From assembly GCA_021795795.1 (NCBI GenBank), contig JAJYPA010000188.1, positions 1 through 13,632 of the forward strand: a DNA stretch of 13,632 nucleotides. The letters are read 5' to 3'. Shown here one piece after another: positions 8,148 to 13,632 of this stretch (its first letter is position 1; every line of letters starts with the position of its first letter). The notes beneath the pieces are model-generated. The model saw only the letters and a list, made by a program, of their open reading frames with translations. It had not been told where the DNA came from and did not search any database. The translations under genes were made by a program, and so were the position numbers. The stretch comes from Pseudomonadota bacterium (GTDB lineage: Bacteria; Pseudomonadota; Gammaproteobacteria; Halothiobacillales; Halothiobacillaceae).

Positions 8148-11100
8148 TCATGTCAAAGCAGCCCAAATAGCGTCGCCGGGTGTTTGTTCAGGTGCAGCAT
8201 CCATACTGGCCAAAAGAATCTGTAGGGTGCTGCGCAGGGAATCTTCTTGCAGTGGCTCTAGGAACTCAGGGATGCCGTCCAGGAGACGCTCCCAGAGCGC
8301 CAGCTCCAGGAGACTTTCCCGGAGAAATACGTCTGCCGGATAAAACGCGGCCCCGGTCGCCACCTCGTCATAGGCATGTGTGAAGGCGTCCAGACTTTGT
8401 TTTACCCAGATTTGGACGCCTTCCCGTATTTGTAGCAAATCATTTCCCGCACTCGCAGAAATGCGGCTCAAGGTGGCAAGGGCGGCAGCGATCAGCGAGA
8501 GGCGCATAGCGGCCAGATCAAGTAGCGGGGACTTTTTGCGGCGTCTTTGTACGGGTGATAGACGCGGATCACCACCGAGATTGATGAGAATAAAATCCTC
8601 TTCTACAAGTAAAGCCTGAGCGAGGCCCAGGTAGCCTGGGCACCGGATACGGGTAAGCGTAGCGGGTAAGGGCAAATGGCGCCACGCGGCCAGGCGCTCG
8701 TGGATTCGGTCCTGTACCGCAAGCCAGTCTTGCGTGTTTTGGCGCAGTCCCTCCGGCAAGCCTGGCAATATCCTTTCCAGAACGGCAGCGGCTTTTTCCG
8801 CAGCCCGGGCCGTGTGGTTCACCCACTGTGCCAGGTCTTCTACGGTAAAGGGTTCGGGATCGAAGGCCTGGTCGCCGCTGGGCTGTGCCAAGGCGCGGTG
8901 CAGTTCGGCAATACGCCGACCAAGGGTGGCCATACGCAGCCGGTAAAGGCCGTGGTCGCTCTCAGTTGGCGGGGAGTTATCAGCGCTTGGTGCAGCGGTC
9001 ATACGTTCGGCCAGTGTACGTTCCAGATAATCCACGCTGAAAGTCCAGGCATCGCCCTGATTTTCTACATAGCGGCGCAGGAGAGCTAGCGCAAGGACAT
9101 CGCCCTGCGCCGGACGGAATTCCACCCGACCGAGAACCTGCGCCATATGGGGGTAAGGGGATATCTCCGTAAGGAAGACGCCTACTTCGAACTCCGGATC
9201 GCCCCCTGCCTGCAAACGACGATAGCCTTTAAGATAGAGCTGCTCTCCAAGAACAATATTACTGTGCCGTTGCTCCAGACTGGGGCGTCGCAGTGTAATC
9301 AACTCACTTTCGCTGAAATCGTAGGCAGCGCTTTTTCCAAAGACCATGACGCCACCGGCAAAGGGTTGCTCGTCGCCTTTACCCATGCTACGGACCAAGG
9401 TGCGGCAGAAAGCATCGTTCCCGAAGGCATCCAGCAGTACGCCGAGCCGCTCCTTTTGCCGAACCCTGGCGAGAATCCAAGTATGAAAGGTGTCCATGAG
9501 ATTTTCCTGCTCGTCTTCCCAGGCGATGGCAAGGGGCAGAGAATAGTAAATATTTTCGCCATCAGCGCCGGGGGTCTCGATGATCATCCAGAACCAGACC
9601 TCTTGGCCGCTCGGGGAGCGCCATTCATCCTTGATCTCGATGCCGACCGCGGCAACGGCCTCCTGATCGCCAGCCACCCAGCGCTTGCTCTTCAGATAAG
9701 GTGCGAGGACTTCCACTTGCAGTTGTCGGCGGGTTCGGGTGGCGAGGGCGCGGCGAGTAGCGCTGACATCCCCGTCCAGAGAGAGAAATGTATGCCAACC
9801 CTCCAGTAGGACGAGGACAGGTAGCTCCGGACGCGCCAGACGTTCTTCGTGCCAGGCCGGTGGATTGGTGTCTTCGTCGAGGGAGAAGGCCAGGAAAGTA
9901 TGGGCTGGAAGGGTCAGGAGATAGGGTAGCTGTCCGATGGGCGGGAAGGCGCTTTTCCCAATGAGCTCCACCGGGGTACGGCCAGCGTATGCTTCCAGCC
10001 CCAGTTCCACCGCCTGCGCCGTACGCGAGAGATTGGCCACGCAGAGGACGGATGCTCCTGCGTATTCCCGCAAATAGGCCAACATCTTACGGTTGCCTGG
10101 GCGCAGGAAGCGGATATTCCCGCGACCGAAGACTGGGTGCTCCTTGCGCACGGTGATGACTTTGCGGGTCCAGTGGAGCAGAGACGAGGCATTGCGACTT
10201 TGGGACTCCACATTAACGGCTTGGTAGCCATAGACCGGATCCATGAGGAGTGGCAGATAGAGCTGCTCAGGGTCAGCGCGGGAAAAGCCACCATTGTAGT
10301 CCGGGCTCCACTGCATGGGGGTGCGCACACCCTTACGATCGCCCAAATAGATATTGTCGCCCATACCGATTTCGTCGCCGTAGTACATGATGGGCGAACC
10401 GGGCATGCTCATGAGCAACCAGGTCAGGAGTTCGATCTTTTGCCGGTCATTGCTGAGCAAGGGAGCGAGGCGTCGGCGGATGCCAAGATTCAGGCGCATG
10501 CGAGGGTCCGCGGCATACTCCCGGTACAGATAATCCCGTTCCTGCCGGGTCACCATTTCCAGAGTCAGTTCGTCGTGATTGCGCAAAAAGATAGCCCACT
10601 GGCAGTTCTCGGGGATATCTGGCGTCTGGCGCAGGATATCGGTGATGGGATGGCGATCTTCCTGCGCCAACGACATGTAGATGCGGGGCATTAAGGGAAA
10701 ATGGTAGGCCATTTGGCATTCCTCGCCCTGCCCGAAGTATTCGCGTACGTCTTCCGGCCACTGGTTGGCCTCAGCCAGGAGGACGCGGTCGCGGTAGTGG
10801 GCATCTACGGCAGCACGGATTTGCCGGATGACGGCATGGGTCTCAGGCAGGTTTTCGTTGTTAGTGCCGGCGCGCACGCAGAGATAAGGAATGGCATCTA
10901 GACGCAGACCATCCACACCCATGTCCAGCCAGTAGCGCAGCACCCGAATCATGGCCTTGACTACCTGTGGATTATTGTGGTTCAGATCCGGTTGATGGGA
11001 GAAGAAACGATGCCAGTAATAGGCTTTGGCGATGTCGTCCCAGGCCCAGTTGGATCGCTCGGAATCGGAGAAAATAATACGTGTTTCCGGAAATTTTTTA

Positions 11101-11561
11101 TCCGTATCGCTCCACACATAAAAATTGCGCTTAGCCGAGCCGGGCGGAGCGCGTCGCGCCGCCTGGAACCACGGATGCTGATCAGAGCTATGGTTGATGA
11201 CCAGTTCGGTGATGACCTTCAGACCCCGGCGATGCGCCTCATGGAGGAAATGACGAAAATCGTTCAGCGTACCATAGTCGGGGTGAATGTCCCGATAGTC
11301 CGAGATATCATAGCCGTCATCGCGCAGGGGGGAAGGATAGAAAGGTAAAAGCCAAAGGGCGTTTACCCCCAGATCCTGGAGATAATCCAGCCTGCTGGTG
11401 AGGCCCGGGAAGTCGCCGATGCCGTCGCCGTTGCTATCCTGGAAGGTGCGGACGTGCAGTTCGTAAAGCACAGCATCTTTGTACCAGAGGGTATCCCCGT
11501 CAGCAGAAGCTACCGCTGCCGTGTCCGGCGCGGCCCCCGTCTCCATTTTTTCTGCTGTCAA
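8148..11561 (-). CDS. treS: Trehalose synthase (maltose alpha-D-glucosyltransferase) fused to a degenerate maltokinase-like domain
   Basis: An 1137-residue two-domain protein. Residues about 25-565 are TreS (GH13), which interconverts maltose and trehalose: [15 protein letters not shown] near 26, [11 protein letters not shown] near 121, nucleophile D222 ([12 protein letters not shown]), acid/base E264 ([11 protein letters not shown]), H329-D330 ([12 protein letters not shown]), and a C-terminal beta domain. Residues about 585-1137 align in order and length with the fused maltokinase: KSKRWVAG near 625, YLKGYRRLQ with K778, [12 protein letters not shown] near 880, SPLLDLAAM near 1011. The catalytic loop HGDYHLGQ is replaced by [10 protein letters not shown] (973-982), and DFEGEP by NLGGDP (994-999), so phosphotransfer looks unlikely. 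The start is TTG 11561, chosen because GAGGGG lies 6 nt upstream; the alternative is ATG 11546, which has no clear ribosome binding site. It is the first gene of the operon. TreS function is confident; kinase loss is read from the sequence and its effect is inferred. Confidence 0.95.
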   Translation of the reverse strand: MTAEKMETGAAPDTAAVASADGDTLWYKDAVLYELHVRTFQDSNGDGIGDFPGLTSRLDYLQDLGVNALWLLPFYPSPLRDDGYDISDYRDIHPDYGTLNDFRHFLHEAHRRGLKVITELVINHSSDQHPWFQAARRAPPGSAKRNFYVWSDTDKKFPETRIIFSDSERSNWAWDDIAKAYYWHRFFSHQPDLNHNNPQVVKAMIRVLRYWLDMGVDGLRLDAIPYLCVRAGTNNENLPETHAVIRQIRAAVDAHYRDRVLLAEANQWPEDVREYFGQGEECQMAYHFPLMPRIYMSLAQEDRHPITDILRQTPDIPENCQWAIFLRNHDELTLEMVTRQERDYLYREYAADPRMRLNLGIRRRLAPLLSNDRQKIELLTWLLMSMPGSPIMYYGDEIGMGDNIYLGDRKGVRTPMQWSPDYNGGFSRADPEQLYLPLLMDPVYGYQAVNVESQSRNASSLLHWTRKVITVRKEHPVFGRGNIRFLRPGNRKMLAYLREYAGASVLCVANLSRTAQAVELGLEAYAGRTPVELIGKSAFPPIGQLPYLLTLPAHTFLAFSLDEDTNPPAWHEERLARPELPVLVLLEGWHTFLSLDGDVSATRRALATRTRRQLQVEVLAPYLKSKRWVAGDQEAVAAVGIEIKDEWRSPSGQEVWFWMIIETPGADGENIYYSLPLAIAWEDEQENLMDTFHTWILARVRQKERLGVLLDAFGNDAFCRTLVRSMGKGDEQPFAGGVMVFGKSAAYDFSESELITLRRPSLEQRHSNIVLGEQLYLKGYRRLQAGGDPEFEVGVFLTEISPYPHMAQVLGRVEFRPAQGDVLALALLRRYVENQGDAWTFSVDYLERTLAERMTAAPSADNSPPTESDHGLYRLRMATLGRRIAELHRALAQPSGDQAFDPEPFTVEDLAQWVNHTARAAEKAAAVLERILPGLPEGLRQNTQDWLAVQDRIHERLAAWRHLPLPATLTRIRCPGYLGLAQALLVEEDFILINLGGDPRLSPVQRRRKKSPLLDLAAMRLSLIAAALATLSRISASAGNDLLQIREGVQIWVKQSLDAFTHAYDEVATGAAFYPADVFLRESLLELALWERLLDGIPEFLEPLQEDSLRSTLQILLASMDAAPEQTPGDAIWAALT
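8565..8645 (-). other. Degenerate catalytic core of the maltokinase-like domain
   Basis: This stretch encodes residues 973-999 of the TreS fusion. In active maltokinases it holds the catalytic Asp in an HGDxHLGQ loop and the magnesium-binding Asp in DFEGEP. Here the same place, anchored by RI before it, VEEDFILI between and RRKKSPL after it, reads [10 protein letters not shown] and NLGGDP. Both Asp residues are gone and the first motif is two residues longer. The frame is intact on both sides, so a sequencing frameshift does not explain it. Confidence 0.85.
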
Positions 11562-11604
11562 AACCTTCCCCTCGATCTTCTGGGCCTCAGCAACCTCTGT
11601 GTAA

Positions 11605-11633
11605 CCTATAGTTCAGTGCCGCTGATTATGCAA
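11605..11633 (-). promoter_or_regulatory. Weak sigma70-like promoter candidate for the treS operon
   Basis: On the minus strand TTGCAT (11633-11628) and TATAGG (11610-11605) are separated by exactly 17 nt. The -10 element sits 43 nt before the TTG start of treS. The matches are partial (3 of 6 and 4 of 6 to consensus), so this is only the best candidate found by eye. Confidence 0.25.
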
Positions 11634-11794
11634 AAACGACGATTAAAGGCGCCGACGTGCCCGCCACAGAGGGGCATCGGTTTACGCCCACTATCGCCCT
11701 GACAAGATCACCAGCTGTGCCCAAGGGCGCCATTGCGTCCATTTCGCTCAGGAAACACTCCCGCTTGGTCACCTTGCGCCGTCACGAAAGGCCT

Positions 11795-11813
11795 TGATCT
11801 TCAGCGAAGGTCA
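11795..11813. promoter_or_regulatory. 19-bp dyad, operator-like
   Basis: TGATCTTCAGCGAAGGTCA has two 8-bp arms around a 3-bp centre, with 7 of 8 positions symmetric (the exception can form a G.U pair in RNA). It lies about 235 bp upstream of the treS start. Size and symmetry suit a dimeric repressor site. No known operator family was recognised, and no regulator gene is in the window. Confidence 0.35.
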
Positions 11814-11845
11814 CCTATCCGGACATACTGTTTTTCCCTACGCTA

Positions 11846-11881
11846 TCTGATCGGACTGTTGTATGAACGGTCTAGATCAGA
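11846..11881. repeat. Inverted repeat just downstream of the membrane-protein gene
   Basis: The arms TCTGATC (11846-11852) and GATCAGA (11875-11881) are perfect. Inside them, after a small interior loop, GAC pairs with GTC. It begins 7 nt beyond the stop of the 11888 gene. A stem-loop at a gene end suggests a 3' end or processing structure, but there is no following T-run on the minus strand, so it is not a standard intrinsic terminator. It shares the word TGATC with the dyad at 11795-11813. Confidence 0.35.
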
Positions 11882-11887
11882 GACCCC

Positions 11888-12367
11888 CTAACGCTTTTCA
11901 TCCTCCAGAATTGAGCGACGATCGCTCTTGGTCAGTTTTTGGTATATACCAAGTCCGACCAGCGCAAGAGTGGATGCTAAAATAACGGTAGCTGGGTATA
12001 ACAATAATGAAATATTTTCTAATCCTGCCTTGAATAGATAAACCAGCCCTTCAAGCCCCACGGAAACAATAATAATAATAAATATTTTTATGAGGCCTCC
12101 GGTGATTTCTTTCTGGGTCAGCAAATCCTGAGATCTCGATGTATAGACCTCTTCTTCGATGATGTAACGGACGACTTCAAGGACTGCCATTGCGACCACC
12201 GCCACGCTGATCATGCTCAGAAGCGCTTCCGGTAGGAATCCGCCAGAAATTAAATCCATCAATAGATTCCATAACGACCAGGCCATCAACCCGAAGGCTG
12301 CCAGAAAAAGCAGGCAGGCCGTTATAATAAAGCTGAGGGCTATCAGTTTCTCAAATATCGATTTCAA
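11888..12367 (-). CDS. Small integral membrane protein, four predicted helices, function unknown
   Basis: A 159-residue protein from TTG 12367 to TAG. This start is preferred because GAGG lies 9 nt upstream; a TTG at 12394 in the same frame would add nine residues (MAPAARNQK) but has no good ribosome binding site. Four hydrophobic segments are visible at about 9-37, 44-69, 89-113 and 119-142, so it should sit in the inner membrane. Between helices 2 and 3 is an acidic to polar stretch, VVRYIIEEEVYTSRSQD, and the C-terminus is charged (KSDRRSILEDEKR). The layout loosely recalls PsiE-type small membrane proteins, but no diagnostic motif allows that name. It is transcribed towards treS, 326 bp away. 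No function is claimed. Confidence 0.7.
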   Translation of the reverse strand: MKSIFEKLIALSFIITACLLFLAAFGLMAWSLWNLLMDLISGGFLPEALLSMISVAVVAMAVLEVVRYIIEEEVYTSRSQDLLTQKEITGGLIKIFIIIIVSVGLEGLVYLFKAGLENISLLLYPATVILASTLALVGLGIYQKLTKSDRRSILEDEKR

Positions 12368-12411
12368 TTTCTGATTCCTCGCTGCGGGGGCCAAACCATA
12401 CTTGGCCTGCC

Positions 12412-12513
12412 TTAATCCAGGTAGAACTCGACATTGCGTTCACGGCGGTCATCCACGGTCAGAAACAACGGATCCAGACTGTGGTGGACAGCCTGAACGT
12501 AGCAGCGAGCCAT
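12412..12513 (-). CDS. Possible 33-residue ORF or gene remnant
   Basis: ATG 12513 to TAA encodes a 33-residue peptide ending in RRERNVEFYLD. The codons look coding (mostly G or C in third position), and the peptide has the mixed hydrophobic and charged texture of a real protein tail (SLDPLFLTVDDRRERN). The nearest Shine-Dalgarno-like AAGGAG is about 20 nt upstream, too far to serve this ATG, and an in-frame TGA lies 15 nt before it. It may be a tiny gene, the leftover C-terminus of a lost gene, or chance. Not recognised. Confidence 0.2.
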   Translation of the reverse strand: MARCYVQAVHHSLDPLFLTVDDRRERNVEFYLD

Positions 12514-12535
12514 TTCTTGGCTAGGTCAGCGCTCC

Positions 12536-12871
12536 TTAATGTTCTGGTTTTTTGCTTTTACCTGCAAGACCATCTGTTTTGGGCCCTGCAGCTCCCACAC
12601 CCTTGCTGTTGATGGCGGCTGATTTCGTACTTCTCTGCTGTTGATGTATTTCCGGTCGCGCCGCGTTCCGGCGCTGGTGCGCATATTCCTGTTCTGCTTT
12701 TCGTTCTTCCTTGGCTTGTGGAGAATTTGCGGCGAAAGGTATGTTGTGCGTTACCGGGTATGGTGTGGAAGTTGTGGCCGCAGAAGTTATTGCGGAGTCG
12801 GCGCCGGCAACGGTAAAAACGCTACCTATGATGATGGTGGTGCCGGCAATGGCGGTAAAGATGGTTTTCAT
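12536..12871 (-). CDS. Small exported basic, probably disordered protein of unknown function
   Basis: A 111-residue protein. The N-terminus is a classic Sec signal peptide: K2, a hydrophobic core at about 4-21, and AGA at 22-24 with likely cleavage before D25. The mature part of about 87 residues is hydrophilic, rich in Ala, Lys, Gln, Asn and Ser, has no Cys, and carries a charged run (KEERKAEQEYAHQRR near 54-68) and a Lys-rich tail (GKSKKPEH). No fold or family is recognised; it is probably periplasmic or secreted and unstructured. The ATG at 12871 is well supported by AAGGAG 7 nt upstream and a consensus TATAAT further up. Its stop lies 168 bp from the membrane-protein gene. Confidence 0.75.
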   Translation of the reverse strand: MKTIFTAIAGTTIIIGSVFTVAGADSAITSAATTSTPYPVTHNIPFAANSPQAKEERKAEQEYAHQRRNAARPEIHQQQRSTKSAAINSKGVGAAGPKTDGLAGKSKKPEH

Positions 12872-12925
12872 GGCATTTCTCCTTGTGGTTTAGCAGTTGA
12901 AAGCCGTGTACTTCGTGATGTGGCA

Positions 12926-12931
12926 ATTATA
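12926..12931 (-). promoter_or_regulatory. Consensus -10 element (TATAAT) for the exported-protein gene
   Basis: The minus strand reads a perfect TATAAT, 54 nt before ATG 12871. At the expected -35 position (16-18 nt spacing) only TGGCAT-like sequence is found, which is weak, and there is no TGn extension. A promoter here probably depends on an activator or is moderate in strength. Confidence 0.5.
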
Positions 12932-13205
12932 GTGCAATTCAGCGAGTCATGCCATTCATTACGCGATCGGTTCCTGAATATCTGTTGGGCAGGTGTCTGG
13001 CCAATCCGATGACTGCAATCAGTCTTGGGACCATCAGGACTCAACGGCGGCATGGCAGCGGGGGCGGTCATCGGGAACATAATGAGTTAGTGGCGCTTGG
13101 TAGACGTTTAGTGGACACAGAAAGATGGATGAGTTAATAAACGCATCAGGGCCGGATTTGGCCCAAAGCATGCCCAGAAACGAAGTGTCGATTAACCGTT
13201 GGATT

Positions 13206-13226
13206 GTAAGTATTCTTGAAACTTAC
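13206..13226. repeat. Short inverted repeat beyond the end of the right-edge gene
   Basis: GTAAGT (13206-13211) and ACTTAC (13221-13226) are perfect 6-bp arms around a 9-bp loop. The repeat starts 10 bp after the stop of the AT-rich gene. There is no T-run on the minus strand after it, so terminator function is doubtful. Confidence 0.3.
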
Positions 13227-13235
13227 ATAATTTGA

Positions 13236-13592
13236 TCAATAAAAATTGTATAAAGCATGAAACTCTATCTTTCCATCTTTTTTATGGATCGTTTTATGAG
13301 CTATACCAAAAATATCTTTGCACTCGATCAAGATCGTGTCACAGCTATCTATCACTTGTTGTTCATTTGGCGTAAATCCAGATTGATTCTCAAATAAATC
13401 GCTGGTTATTATTAAATTGATATTATCATCTGTGCCATTATTTATTGTTACCATTTTTGCTTTGCTAAGTTTTATCTCTTTTGTTAACCATATAAAGATA
13501 TGACGATTTCCATCAACCCCTTTGGCAAGAAACAATATTACGCCAAATGCAGGAGCTGGCCCACTGTTTATTAAAGATGCCTTAAAGATCAA
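13236..13592 (-). CDS. AT-rich hypothetical protein, possibly 5'-truncated
   Basis: A 118-residue frame from TTG 13592 to TGA. The frame stays open upstream for another 12 codons to a TAA at 13629-13631, but contains no ATG or GTG and no ribosome binding site, so the true N-terminus may be lost or lie across a frameshift. The protein looks like a beta-rich domain: FKASLINSGPAPAFGVIL near 3-20 resembles the opening of small domains often found C-terminal to membrane helices (pattern: N-x-G-x-a-p-A), and ILIECKDIFGIAHKT near 87-101 resembles their closing strand pair. If so, an N-terminal membrane part is missing. Composition is strongly AT-rich compared with the rest of the window, suggesting horizontal transfer. 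Function unknown. Confidence 0.45.
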   Translation of the reverse strand: MIFKASLINSGPAPAFGVILFLAKGVDGNRHIFIWLTKEIKLSKAKMVTINNGTDDNINLIITSDLFENQSGFTPNEQQVIDSCDTILIECKDIFGIAHKTIHKKDGKIEFHALYNFY

Positions 13593-13632
13593 TTTTGAAT
13601 CATTAGTTTTAAGTTTATCAAATATATTTTAA

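Larger units (their letters stand above)
11562..11887. other. Intergenic spacer upstream of the treS operon
   Basis: No convincing gene lies in these 326 bp on either strand. The spacer holds two inverted repeats (11795-11813 and 11846-11881), a direct repeat of GGTCACCT and a weak promoter candidate nearer treS, each listed separately. Neither inverted repeat is followed by a T-run in the minus direction, so I see no intrinsic terminator between the membrane-protein gene and treS; read-through from upstream is possible. Confidence 0.6.
12872..13235. other. Intergenic region without a convincing gene
   Basis: This stretch holds the leader and -10 element of the exported-protein gene, a short GGGCC/GGCCC inverted repeat (13149-13164) and a GTAAGT/ACTTAC inverted repeat (13206-13226). 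Short open frames of 60-70 codons exist on both strands but lack ribosome binding sites and recognisable protein features. Composition shifts from GC-rich to AT-rich near 13190-13230, which may mark the boundary of acquired DNA. Confidence 0.5.

Noticed and set aside
8565..8645. Frameshift as the cause of the missing maltokinase motifs
   Set aside because: Family-like sequence continues in the same frame on both sides and between the two altered motifs, and no neighbouring frame encodes HGD or DFEGEP here.
13105..13130. Sequence around GTGGACACAG as an insertion-sequence end
   Set aside because: No matching inverted partner, target duplication or transposase fragment was found in the window.
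12949..13137. 62-codon plus-strand frame and the overlapping minus-strand frame at 12868-13080
   Set aside because: There is no ribosome binding site, no recognisable protein features, and they overlap the promoter and leader of the exported-protein gene.
13149..13164. GGGCC/GGCCC inverted repeat as a terminator
   Set aside because: The stem is only 5 bp and no T-run follows on either strand.
1..13632. CRISPR array, tRNA or rRNA genes, transposase
   Set aside because: No regularly spaced repeats, no cloverleaf-like sequence and no rRNA or transposase motif were seen on either strand by eye.

Overview
The window reads as chromosomal DNA from a GC-rich proteobacterium. About 85% of it is one minus-strand cluster for alpha-glucan and trehalose metabolism. 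This gene set, the codon style and the fused architectures would fit an acidophilic chemolithotroph such as Acidithiobacillus, but that assignment is inference; no rRNA or other taxonomic marker is present.

Layout, in the direction of transcription (right to left). At the right edge (about 13200-13632) is a visibly AT-rich patch with a small unidentified gene that looks 5'-truncated. After a 364-bp gap with no convincing gene come a small exported basic protein (12536-12871, good promoter and ribosome binding site) and a four-helix membrane protein of unknown function (11888-12367). A 326-bp spacer (11562-11887) follows, holding two inverted repeats, a spaced direct repeat and a weak promoter candidate. 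Then comes the metabolic operon: treS fused to a maltokinase-like domain (8148-11561), glgX (6002-8134), treZ (4170-6005), and a malQ-treY fusion (4173 to beyond position 1). The genes are 13 bp apart or overlap by ATGA, so one transcript with coupled translation is expected.

How they work together. GlgX would debranch glycogen to linear maltodextrins. TreY turns the reducing end of a maltodextrin into trehalose, TreZ cuts the trehalose off, and MalQ re-extends the short maltodextrins left over. TreS interconverts trehalose and maltose. In the usual TreS-maltokinase fusion, maltose is then phosphorylated and passed to GlgE.

The most interesting observation is that the maltokinase-like half of the TreS fusion has lost both catalytic signatures (HGD and DFEGEP in the family; RCP and NLGGDP here), although the reading frame is intact to the normal family length. 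Together with the MalQ-TreY fusion at the other end of the operon, this suggests a kinase-independent loop in which MalQ, not maltokinase plus GlgE, returns maltose to maltodextrin. That model is inference; the lost motifs and the fusion are read directly from the sequence.
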